Of a stretch of 64,000 nt of DNA, positions 23,001 to 33,145 are shown piece by piece. The stretch lies in contig NC_133287.1 in assembly GCF_005239225.2 (NCBI RefSeq), positions 14,303,493 to 14,367,492 of the forward strand, read 5' to 3'. This DNA comes from Populus alba (taxonomy: Eukaryota; Streptophyta; Magnoliopsida; Malpighiales; Salicaceae). The first letter of the stretch is position 1. Each line of letters begins with the position of its first letter. The position numbers were made by a program, and so were the translations under genes. A model generated the notes under the pieces. The model saw nothing but the letters and a program-made list of their open reading frames with translations. It made no database searches and had not been told where the DNA came from.

Positions 23001-26000
23001 GGGACTCAGGATTAAGAACCACTGTCTTTCGACTCAATATAGATCTGATAGTACATTTGCAAAAGGCTACAAAAGTAGCATATTAAGTGTGAATAAATTA
23101 AACAGAAGCATTACCCCTGATAATTCTGCTAGTCCTGAATCTGAAATCTTAAAAGTGAACAAGCTCGGTACTGGATCTACAATTGAATGACCAAGCTGAG
23201 CTGCAAGACTATGACCCTGTAATAAGAAAACAAAATATCACAAGAAATTTAAGTACCCACATGGTGATGCAAGTGAAACATCCATCTATCAGTACCTGCT
23301 GGCTACTCCCACTGGCAATCAATAGATAATCAGCTTTGACATTTTCAACGAAACTGACTGTACGTTTCTCAAGCTTCAAAAGAAACTTTCCACCAGCTTC
23401 AACAGATGCACTTGATACAACTTTTCTAGTCTGCAATGAAACTGGGAGAACAAGTCATAGTTCAGAAAGTATAGCTTTCAAGCATTCCATAATATTGAGG
23501 TTATAGTAAGCTATCTAAAATCATATTACAAGAGGAATAAATGATAAATCTGTAGCAGAAATAATAAGAAAGTTGCCCATCATTTAAAACATTTCTTCGA
23601 GATTCATATATTAATATCCCTTACAACATCATACACTATTGGATTTACTATTGGAAAGGAAAATTGTCAAACAAACACCATCATTTTAAGCTAAGATTAA
23701 TATAAAAAAATCCACACATTCTCAGTAAAGAAAACAAACCTCCTCTATGTTTGGCTTCAGACAGAAGACAATCAATTACTGAAGACGAGCTGTTGCTGGT
23801 GGGAAACACTCTTCCATCCTCCTCAATCTATGGGTATACAAGAATAAATAGCATGTGCAAGATGACTGACGAAGTGTAATACATGCAGTTTCAGAGACAA
23901 CCTTTAAGGCCACCCCATGATCAGTAAACCAGGACATTGTATCTGCTGGGCCATGCATGTCAAAGAAAGAACCTTTGAATTCTCTGTGACCCCTGGGATA
24001 TTGTTCTGCTAAAATCTGCAACCAACCCAACACAATGTGAATTCAACAAATTATGTATGTGCAAGAGGATCCAGTTTCTAGATGTCATTAGACCTGACAA
24101 AAATAACACCACTGCAAAGTCCATTTTAACACTTCATTAAAGCCAAGCTTTTCCTTAACTATTGCTCAGTACAGTGTAGAAGGTTAAAATATTAAATGCT
24201 CCTACAAAGTTTGTGGTCATTAAGCATGTCTCACTGTTATCTCATTTGTTTGAATTCATCAAACACAACTAATACCAAAAATAAGGGAGAGGACTATCCT
24301 GTTGGCCCTGATCTCCTTGAATTCTTCATCTTTGTTGTCATGGGATAATTTTTTTTTTTTAACAGCTCTATTCCAGATAATTAGAGAGCAACAAGCAGGG
24401 CCATGGCTAAAATTGTCACAGATTTAAGGAGATGGCAGCAGCAGATAGTTGTTTCATTTATTTTTCCTATTAGAATGTGGGTGAGATGAAAAATAATTTT
24501 ACAAGATTAATGGCTATCCATGCACTGAAGACCTCCAATGTCTAATAAAAAAACTGCACTTTACTATGATTGCTTAATTAAACTGTCCATTTTAGTTCCT
24601 GTTTCCATTTGCTTCTCTAGCCACTACTATCAGGCTGGGGTTAATCTTCATCAGAGAGATTGACCCCTATCATGATTTTTCTGTTAACTTATTATAAGTT
24701 ATGATATTACAGATATCTATAGTCAGCATCCTGCAATTGCAGTTAGGACAAATTATCCAGTACCCTTGCTTGCTGTCTTTGTTATGACTGTCATTCTTGA
24801 CTGGGACACTGCCAAAATTAAGGTTAGAGATGCCACCTGAAGAACTAAATTTCTTTTATTTGACATATATAACAAGGAGCTTTCCTCAGACAATGGTTTT
24901 TCATCTGCAACTAAGAAAAGGTGGCTACTGCTAGGGGGCACATCATGTTTATGAATTTAAATTTGTGGAATTTGATTCTTATGTATGCACTTGATTAATT
25001 GCTAAGCAAAACCATGGAATAGTTGTTTTATACTAGCTTCGCTTTAAAAGGCCCTTTCCTGATGGCACTTACATTGTGTTAACAAGGGGAAAAAAAACTA
25101 CACTTAATACCAGATGAAAAATAATCTGAGCAAATATGAAGTGAGTAACTCAAAGATGCTAATTTAAGTGCAACAATTTCTCTACCAAGCTAGTGCATTT
25201 CAAAGAAATCCTGTGCAATAACACTGCAATAAGCATTGAAAATCATTCTCTTAGTTATCCCCTTTCTAAATATTACTGAAATTTTGAAAAATAAAGATAC
25301 TATAAAGCCTGTGTTTTACTTAAATTTCTTGTTATGCCTGACCACCCACCACTGATATTTCATTTTGCACACCCCAAGAAATAACATACTAACCAGTCGT
25401 TAGAAAAAATCCTGAAGAAAAAAGCAGCAATCTTCAGATGCTCTACCATGAGAAAATCTCATTAAGACTAGTAGAATGTGCCATAAACTAGTAAGAAAGG
25501 AATAACATGACAACAAAAATAGAAGTAAGCTATATTCCCATTAAAGGGAAATTCAAGAGTCATCAACAAAACATAGAACATGGAAGCAACATGGAATTTC
25601 AAAACAAACATAATCTTAATATAACATTTTTTCAATGGAAGCATTTGTTGTTTTACACTTACCTTAATGTCAGAACAATGCCCATTTGTCACGTTGCATC
25701 TGCCCCCCCCTGATATTTTCACCTGTAAATGTAAACACCCACAATCAATATGCAAAAAATGACTCAAGAAAGTGCAAACTGAATTCTGTAGTATATATAA
25801 GCAGGAGCCCAGAAAGGAAAGAAAAAGAAAAACATGACCTTAGATAAAGGATTTCCTTTCTCTACAACATGGACATCAAGATTAGGAGCCAGAGTCTTGG
25901 CTCTAATAGCTCCATACACTCCAGCTGCTCCACCTCCAACAACTACCAATAGCTCTTCTTTACTTGACTGCATGCCCATAAAAAACAGGCCAAGAAAATA

Positions 26001-26214
26001 GTATAGTGATTAGTCAAGTAGTCGAGTAGAAACAACATGGATGATGAGACCAACTACAAATCTGTACCTTTTGGGCTGTAGGAATGGCAGTTGCAGTAAA
26101 TTTCCTTTTGTTGGGATTGAAAAGGAGATCGTAATAACCACTACTAGAGTTAATACTAGCAGTTCTTGAAGATATTCCAAATTGGAGAAAGAAACGCGCT
26201 AAATGGAAGCTCAT
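20040..26214 (-). CDS. FAD-dependent oxidoreductase, HI0933/YhiN family, 16 exons, putative plastid protein
   Basis: Predicted 483-residue flavoprotein. All exons are resolved and in phase: 26068-26214, 25839-25967, 25663-25722, 23902-24015, 23740-23827, 23296-23441, 23115-23216, 22320-22391, 22149-22248, 21987-22069, 21273-21350, 21084-21182, 20944-20994, 20806-20862, 20556-20597, 20040-20123. Exon 2 holds the dinucleotide-binding fold (V-V-V-G-G-G-A-A-G), exon 3 the family motif [10 protein letters not shown], exon 6 'LLIASGSS', exon 14 'RLFFAGE' and exons 15-16 'GVTGGFNFQ', 'AWSGGYIAG', the usual FAD-closing segments. The first about 50 residues are rich in Ser, Arg and Phe with few acids, fitting an organelle transit peptide. 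The closest plant relative I recall is Arabidopsis At5g39940; the substrate is unknown. Intron 8 starts with GC. A GTG codon at 26235 in the same frame is not a credible start, so the ATG at 26214 was chosen. Confidence 0.95.
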
Positions 26215-26252
26215 CTCATGGATTCTCCTCCGCACTCGAATCTCCTCCGCAT
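26211..26252 (-). promoter_or_regulatory. Upstream ORF overlapping the oxidoreductase start codon, in 17-bp tandem repeats
   Basis: An ATG at 26250-26252 opens a 13-codon frame ending in TGA at 26211-26213. That TGA overlaps the main ATG (26212-26214) as ATGA. The sequence is a 17-bp tandem repeat (units close to 'gattcgaatgcggagga'). If transcription starts upstream of 26252, the uORF would be translated and could lower or couple translation of the main frame. The transcription start is not visible, so this is inference. Confidence 0.5.
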
Positions 26253-26741
26253 TCGAATCTCCTCTCTAGTTTAGAGAACTTTTTCCTTCAAAATGACGCC
26301 GTTGAGTGCCTTTGGGTATTGTTTCAAGGGATTGCTGTTGGGCTGCGGATATTTTTTTGTTTTAAAATTTTCAGCCTTTTCAACGTTATATAATCTTTCA
26401 AAATAAAATCTGATATATTTCAATTTAAAATATGTATCTAACAGAACAATCACATTTAAAAGAGAGAAAGTTCTATGTATTATATATTTTAGAATATACT
26501 TATATGCATGAAAATCAATTCATGAAAAAAAAAAAATTAGATATCACATATAATAAGCCAAAAAAATTCAATATAACCATGTAAAATAGTTTCAAGAACT
26601 TCACAAAAAATCTAACTTTTTTTTAATCTTCTAAAACAGGAGGACCTAACATTTTTTGTTCAAATAACTAGAATCGATTTCTTCTAACCTCATAAAAACA
26701 ACATCAAATTTAGCAACCACATTTAGCATCATATATGTAGA
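26253..26741. other. Promoter side of the oxidoreductase gene and AT-rich spacer
   Basis: The first about 100 bases are GC-richer and hold pyrimidine-rich sequence near the gene's 5' end; the rest is AT-rich. No gene was seen. Confidence 0.45.
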
Positions 26742-27840
26742 GTTCTATCTAGTTACAACATTCAAGCAAACAAATTTTTTACTCACAATTTTCAACCTCT
26801 CCGCACATTGGTTAAAAACAAGTTGTCTAGAAGGAGAAGATCTAATCTTAACCACTGAATCATCAATATCATTCAATCTCGCACATACAATAAGATTAAC
26901 AATATGTGCACAACATATAACATGCATGAAGTTATTTAACAATATATTAGTTGCTCAACCACTTGTTACTCTTTTCAGATATTTTATTATCAAATTATTT
27001 GAACTTGCATTATCTACTGTAATTGTTAAAATGTTATCAATTACTTATTCCAACAAACAACTCTCAATCGTTTGGCTAATTGTTTCACTTTTTATAATTA
27101 GAAACTTGACAAAAGTTTAGAACTCTTTTATTCAAGTTTCAATCTTTATCAATCCAATTAGTAGTCAAACACATATAATTAATATTTTGGATTGATGTCC
27201 AAGTATCAGTTGTTAGACATAAATGTTGATCCTTAAAAGCTTTCTTTAATTTGTCCTTCTCGATTGCATACATTTTCAAACAATCTCTCCAAATCATCAA
27301 ACAAGAAGAAACATCAAATCTAGGTTGCATTACTTTACAAAATGATTTAAATCCTTGGTTTTCTACAAAGTTAAAAGGTAGCTTATCAAGTATAATAATT
27401 TTTTCAAGGGCTTCCCTATAATTTTCATAATTATAACCCACTGCCTTAATAGTCACCATATTTTCCTCTCTATTATCACCCCCTCTATTACAGGCTTATG
27501 TTCTAAAACTAAAGTTTTTTGTTTTTGATCAATGACGAAAGGAAATTTTTGACATGCACCTAAATGACTTCACATGTTACTAGTCCCATTAAGTATAGTA
27601 TGACATGCATAATTTTTTTCACAATACATACATACAACTATAGGAGCTTTAGGATTACCATATAGTTTTTTAACGTGATCCCAAATTTAGGATGTTTTTC
27701 TTTTATTATATCTAGAAGGTGGATTACCTTCAGTGTTGCTATTTGTACTAAAGGAAGTAATTGAACTGGAATTAGCAAGAATTGAGTTCTGAACTTGAAG
27801 GATTTGACTCATTTGGTGTAGGATCTTCCTGATTATCCAT
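26742..27840 (-). pseudogene. hAT-superfamily transposase relic (BED zinc finger, RICESLEEPER-like)
   Basis: The ATG at 27838-27840 starts an acidic, Ser/Asn-rich N-terminus. A BED-type zinc finger follows near 27700-27550 ('IWDHVKKLYGN', C-x2-C, then S-H-L), interrupted by stops. The open stretch 27139-27459 contains the transposase block around 'LPFNFVENQGFKSF' and 'LTTDTWTSIQNINYM', diagnostic of Ac/RICESLEEPER-type hAT proteins. 26745-26942 adds 'MHVICCAHIVNLIV', the conserved C-A-H-x-x-N-L region. The C-terminal dimerisation domain is missing. With stops and truncation it cannot make active transposase. Confidence 0.85.
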
Positions 27841-29292
27841 TTGAAATAACAAAAACAACAACATGAATCAAGTAATTATTTTCAGCTATGTAGATGTTAA
27901 TTAACTTATTGATAAAAATGTGACAGTTAGCAATTCAACTGTTAGCAAAATGACATATGACAACCTAATCACTAAGCTTTATGCCCATTATTCTATCAGT
28001 TAATGCAAAAGCAAGAAAAAAACCTATGATACATTTTGTTTACTGTCTTGGAAACTAATGTTTTTGAAATGAAAATCTACCCTTGAAATATCAGGCGAGC
28101 AAATGTCACAACATATTTTTCACTAACATTTCCCTCACAATATAAGAACATTAATATCAAAACTAGTTTCAATAACACTAACCAACATAAAGATGCTCCT
28201 CCATCAATAAAACAAAACACAATTATCATCCACAAGTCATAAAAAAAAAAAAAAAAAACCTAAGACGCAACAAATGCCATATCAATCACAAATGATCAAA
28301 CCGAATCCTTTATTTTTCACTAACACTAGGCAGTAGTCTTTTTTAAACTCTGAGAAGATAATCTCCATTGGAATATGTCCAGCGACTCTACTACCAATCT
28401 CCAGTATCAATACTAAATACTAATAACATGTTATAACCTCCTTCCCTCCCTCACCAAAACATAGTAATTGAAATAAAAAAAATAAAAAAAGGAAAAAATA
28501 CATATGAATCAAACATCAAATCAATTACACAATCCAGTAAACACCCAATCTTTCATTGAAACAAATTAACATAACTGAAAAATTCAAATTCAAACAAAAC
28601 AGAACATGCCAATCATCATAGGAACCGTACAACCAACTTAAATGCAAACTCAAGCAAACCAAAACCAACCCTAATGACTAGAAGGAAGAACAACACAAGA
28701 GTGTTGAAAAATTATTCAGGAGCAAATAAACAAAATCTAAAAAGCAAAACTGAACTTAGCATGATATATGATGAATGAGCCATAAGGATAAAATTTACCT
28801 TGTTGTCTTTTCTCTAATGAAAGAGTCCTCTCCTTTTGCTGCAACTTGCAAGAATAGAGAAGGATCACGACGACTTGCGTAGAAGTATAGAGAAAAGAGA
28901 AGCCAGAGAGATGGAGAGGTGGGTTTGTTTGGCTAGAATTGAGAAAATATGGGACTTTTGAAATGGAGACAGACGCAAAGTAGTTGAAACTTGAAAGGGA
29001 AAGGAAGATTGAGAATTAATTGAAAGGAAGATTGAGAATTCTCGGGGGTTAGAGCGACAACTTTTTGTGAGGATAGATGGGATTATGTTAGGGTTAGGTT
29101 AACTTTAGAATTTATCTATTTATACCCCTCATAGGTTTTTATAGCTTTTTGGTTGGTTTGGTCCGGTTTGTCGATTTCAATTTTAAAACCAAAATCGAAT
29201 TTATGGTTTTGAAAATCCGTTTAAATGGTTTTTCATCTCGGTTTAATTTTTCTTTGGTTTTCTCGGTTGATCGGTTATTTTAAACACTCTTA
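27841..29292 (-). mobile_element. 5' non-coding part of the hAT element
   Basis: This region lies upstream of the transposase relic. Near 29140-29292 the sequence is rich in 'cggttt', 'ggttttctcgg' and 'gatcggtt' words, and on the minus strand it ends as TAAGAGTGTTTAAAATAACCG, which resembles the terminal repeat and subterminal motifs of plant hAT elements (TAGGGGTGTTC-like). The opposite terminus was not found, so the element is probably deleted at its 3' end. The interior shows poly-A runs and no other gene. Confidence 0.5.
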
Positions 29293-30221
29293 ATTATCAT
29301 ACTCTCAAACACCTTAAAAAAACATATCTTCTATATCAATAATTTCATATTAGAAGTGTGCTTTTTTTTTTTTCAATGATAATTATATCTTTAATTCAAT
29401 TTACACATCAAATTAAGATTGAGTTTCTTCGTGAACTATCTTAAAGACATACATTGTACCCTTTTACATAGATGAGAAATATTATGAGAAATTTAATAAA
29501 TTCTTCTAGAAGTTGAGCCGACTGTTTGAATTCAAGAAAGAGAAAGTATATCCTTAACTACCATACAAATCTCTTGAAATTATAAGCCTAACATCACTAT
29601 TTTTTGGACCGCTATATAATTTATTTTTATACAATCCATGAAGGGAAATTAAATTGCTATCTCGTTACATGTATGATAAAACTGATTTAAAGTGAATAAA
29701 GATCTTTGACAAAACTATAAATGAATCAATTTAAAATATTTAAGAAATATTATTTATTTATTTATTTATTATATATATCCTTTTAGTAGGGCTTTGGATA
29801 ATTTTCATTTTGTCCTTAAAGCATTTTATTAAGTGAGAATAATCTTTATTTTATAAAGTATAATTAATAAATATTTCTTACTTATTCTTAAGGTTTTTTA
29901 TTAAATGGAAGCCTTGCTTCATTGCTCAAATGGCCTTAAGCATGATTAGTATCTTTATCATCATCACCTATTAATTTGATTTAGTTCTTAGAATGGAATG
30001 AGTTGCGACCCAAAACTTCATTTACACCTTGCAAGAGGAAGCGCAGTAGAAAATTAAAAGAAAACAATACAAGTTTCTCGTGGGAAAAATTGGTTCAAAT
30101 TCGTGTGCTATTGATTGATCACATATTGGTGATCACATTGATTTATAATTGTGAATGAGAAAATTAGAGATCAAAATTTGGAGTCGTACATGATCAAGCA
30201 CAAAATTATAAATAAAAATAG
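29293..30221. other. AT-rich intergenic sequence
   Basis: No reading frame or named repeat was seen; there is a TTTA-rich low-complexity patch near 29750-29775. The part nearest 30221 is the 3' flank of the DUF569 gene. Confidence 0.45.
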
Positions 30222-31189
30222 CTAAACTCTCCCTGATGAGGGAATGATAACAACATGCATTTCTGTGTTGTTGGGTGGAAGATGTAACCGAAGGGGATAG
30301 AACTTCCCATTTAATGGATTCCTAGAACAAATTTGGATATCAATGAGGCCTGTCTCTTCTTCCAACTTATTCTTCAATTCCTCCACCATTCTTCCCTTAA
30401 ATGAGAAGGAATGTTCTTCAACATCATCTGCATCATCATTCACGGACACACTGTAATGTATCACCCTGCCTTCATTTTTGACTGGTGAACCTTCCAAAGA
30501 ATCATCAGACTGCACACAGAAAAACAATCTTAATCCCATTCAAAAAGAAAAAGGAAAGTTCTATCAAGCCGATTGAGTTTAATGTTTGAACGGACCTCTT
30601 GTCTTGCCAGTTTGGGTGGTGTAGTTGAAATGCATGTTGGTGAACTAGGCTCATAATTTGGTGCCGTTTCGGTTTGATCACTGGGTCGTCGTCGTCGTTG
30701 TCGTGGTGGAGGTGGAGGTGGAGGTGGAAGATCTTGAACTCTTATCTCTACAACATCCACATCCCATAGAATCCAATCCTGCGTGGAAGATCTATGAGGA
30801 ATATCATGTGTTATGTGATTTCTCCATGGCGGTACGCCTGCATTTGCTCGTAAATATTGTCCGTAACGAGTCCTGAGCCTGACCTGGATACCTTCCCTAA
30901 TAGGCTCCCATTCCACAGAAGAATCCAATCGTCCAGCAGGCAAAGTTTGCAGTACTTTCTTGCCTCTCATTCCCAGCAACAATGGCAAGTTACTGGCTGT
31001 TAAATATTTCCCAAAACAACTTTTCAAACGTATAGCATTGCTATTTCCGACGATTTCCACCGTCCATTTGGCGTTCCTGATTGTCCCATTTCGCTCTTGG
31101 CTAACGGTTTCTTCATCATCATCTGCCAATAGATACTTGTCATGGTGGCTCCGAAGACGAACAGATTTTGCTTTCTCAAACAGTTCCAT
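30222..31189 (-). CDS. DUF569 protein (fascin-like beta-trefoil plus C-terminal domain), two coding exons
   Basis: Coding exons 30596-31189 and 30222-30509 join in phase 0 (donor ..GAG/GTCCG, acceptor TGTGCAG/TCTG), giving 293 residues. The first exon encodes the plant DUF569 domain, related to actin-crosslinking fascin beta-trefoils, starting at the typical 'MELFEKAKSVRLRSHHDKYL'. Further landmarks are 'AIRLKSCFGKYLTAS' and 'PPWRNHITHDIPH'. A run of eight prolines and a basic patch (RQRRRR) form a linker at about residues 156-168. The second exon encodes the conserved C-terminal domain ('GRVIHYSV', 'EETGLIDIQICSR', 'LRLHLPPNN'). Biochemical function is unproven; actin binding is only a family-based guess. 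It lies in tandem with a second DUF569 gene 1.4 kb upstream, same strand. Confidence 0.93.
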
Positions 31190-31194
31190 GGCAC

Positions 31195-31349
31195 TCTGGA
31201 CACCACATTATACATAGAACAGATCAATCACATATCTAAAACACGGCAATTCGATTAACAAGAAATTTAGCATTTGAAAAATACAGAGCAAGAAAAGAAA
31301 ATTAACAATCACGATAACATAACTTTTGTGTATAATTTGATAAAATACC
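31195..31349 (-). promoter_or_regulatory. Predicted 5' UTR intron of the DUF569 gene
   Basis: On the minus strand a good donor (GATTCAG/GTATTTTA, intron begins at 31348) and a good acceptor (GTGTCCAG/AGTGCC, exon resumes at 31195) lie just before the ATG at 31189. Removing 31196-31348 would leave a 5-base exon leader before the start codon. Leader introns often affect expression. Only RNA data can confirm it. Confidence 0.5.
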
Positions 31350-31471
31350 TGAATCAAAGCAGCGTATGGTTTAAAATCATGTCTTTTAACTCTAATGGTG
31401 TGTGGGAAATTGGAAGATTATGATGTGTAGGGGGGAGTTGTAGCAATCAACGAAGCAAGAAAGTAGGAGAT

Positions 31472-31528
<57 letters not shown>
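31472..31528. repeat. (AT)n microsatellite in the DUF569 promoter region
   Basis: A nearly pure AT dinucleotide run of about 57 bp lies about 120-180 bp upstream of the predicted leader exon. Such a tract is prone to length variation between individuals. A second, shorter (TA)n run lies at about 31733-31759. Confidence 0.95.
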
Positions 31529-31531
<3 letters not shown>

Positions 31532-31725
31532 CAGCTAATATTGGAGTTGCCTTGTAAGGAAAAAGAAGATTGCTAGTGATGTGTTATGATGATATCTACA
31601 GGCAAATCCGGTCATTCAAATTCAATCTTTATTTGTAATATCATTCTTTTATCTTTATGGGAGATTTTGTTATTCTTCATAAATTAATAAAAGCACAATA
31701 TTATCACTTCATGTAGAAGTCATCA

Positions 31726-31759
<34 letters not shown>

Positions 31760-32542
31760 GAAGAATAAAAGGGATGATATTAATTACCTCCCTCTCTCTT
31801 CCACTTTTACTTTTTGAGTTTAAACTAACAATTGCAGTATATAACGTTAGCTGTCCCAAAAGTGCACTTGGTCGCCGAGACATCAATTCAATAAGCCATA
31901 TGAATTAATTTAGGGCACAAGTTGCTTTTATAGAATGGCAAAACGACAGTGGGGTGGGGATCAACAAATAGACAAGAGAGGCAAGTTGGTGGTGTGTGTA
32001 CAACTGTACATGTGTGTATTGTCGGGTGAATGAATCCAGAAATTGACTTTTGAGTTTGAGTATAATATTATTTCATTAATTATTTGCCACATCAAACTCA
32101 AGCATGCATGTACCTTTGTTTTCTTTTTTTTCCCCCTTGTATCCACTTATAAGCAAGAGAGAAACAAAAATCCATTTTTAAAGAGCAAAATGTAGAGATT
32201 CCATATTAATCTTGCTATATCATGCACCCTTTAAACCTGTAAATTTTACCAATCAAGTCCCAAACGTTTCCGACATTTCTCAATCATGTCCATCTATCGA
32301 TTTCGAACTTTTACAAGCATTAAAATTTGCGTAAGATTTGACTAAAAGTTCTTAAAAGGTTTCGATCTAACGTGCATGTTCATTCACACACTTAATTTGA
32401 CTAAAAACTTGATTAATATTAGCAAAACTTTTAGGAAGTAGTTGATAAAATTCATAATATATTTGTCAAATGGATTCATAGCACATATACTTTCTATTTG
32501 ATTAGAAAGTAAAATAATTGAGGAAATAAGTAAAATCCATAC
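31529..32542. other. Spacer between the two DUF569 genes
   Basis: I searched the minus strand here for an exon matching the C-terminal DUF569 domain of the neighbour gene ('GRVIHY', 'EETGL', 'LHLPPNN') and found none. A 60-codon frame at 31704-31886 has no recognisable domain and ends in AT dinucleotide sequence; it is probably not a gene. Confidence 0.6.
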
Positions 32543-33145
32543 CTCTCTTGCAAGAGAATGTGTGTTTCTAGCTAAACTAGAGACCAGCTGGCAGTCTACG
32601 TCCGAACGCTGTGAACTGGAAAGCTGCGATCCAACTGAAGAAGGAAAGCTAGAAGCAGGTGATATATAATCCTGTAATTGTAAATCACTTTCGATTATGT
32701 CCATCACATCCACTTCCCAAAGTACCCAATCTTGTGTTACAGTCCTCTGTGGGATGTCATGTGTGACCGAGTTTCTCCATGGTGGCATGCTTCCGTTGGC
32801 ACGCAAGAACTTGCCTCCTCTTGTCTTTAACTTAACACGAAACCGTTCAGTTCTTGGTTCCCAATCAATCGAACAATCCTGTACAGACACCGGCATGTCC
32901 TGCACCACTCTTCTCCCTGCCATGCCTAGTAAGAATGGATTCTCCGAGGCTGTAAGATACTTTCCATAGCAACTTTTTAGTCGGATTTGATGGCTGTTTC
33001 CCTGAACAAACTCCACTGTCCAACGGGCTCTTTGTGACGATCCGTTGCGGCTCTGCCGAACAGTTTCTTCATCCTCGTCTGCAACTAGGTACTTGTCATG
33101 GTGACTCTTCAGTCTCACTGCTTTCGCCTGGTTGAAGAACTCCAT
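32543..33145 (-). CDS. Tandem DUF569 paralogue lacking the C-terminal exon
   Basis: A 201-codon first exon starts at the ATG at 33145 and ends at a good donor (CAAGAGAG/GTATGG), equivalent in position to the donor of the neighbouring gene. It encodes a full fascin-like DUF569 domain ('MEFFNQAKAVRLKSHHDKYL', 'IRLKSCYGKYLTAS', 'PPWRNSVTHDIPQ') and a Ser-rich tail. If the donor is not used, the frame reads on to a TAA at 32384, adding a hydrophobic tail (253 residues in all). No exon for the second conserved domain is visible before the next gene. Possible explanations: a truncated duplicate, a single-domain protein, or splicing into the neighbour's second exon. Confidence 0.85.

Noticed and set aside
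26235..26235. Upstream in-frame start for the FAD oxidoreductase
   Set aside because: The codon is GTG, not ATG, on reading the minus strand; the first in-frame ATG is at 26214.
31704..31886. Possible second exon of the upstream DUF569 gene
   Set aside because: The translation lacks every landmark of the C-terminal DUF569 domain, and its end is AT dinucleotide repeat.
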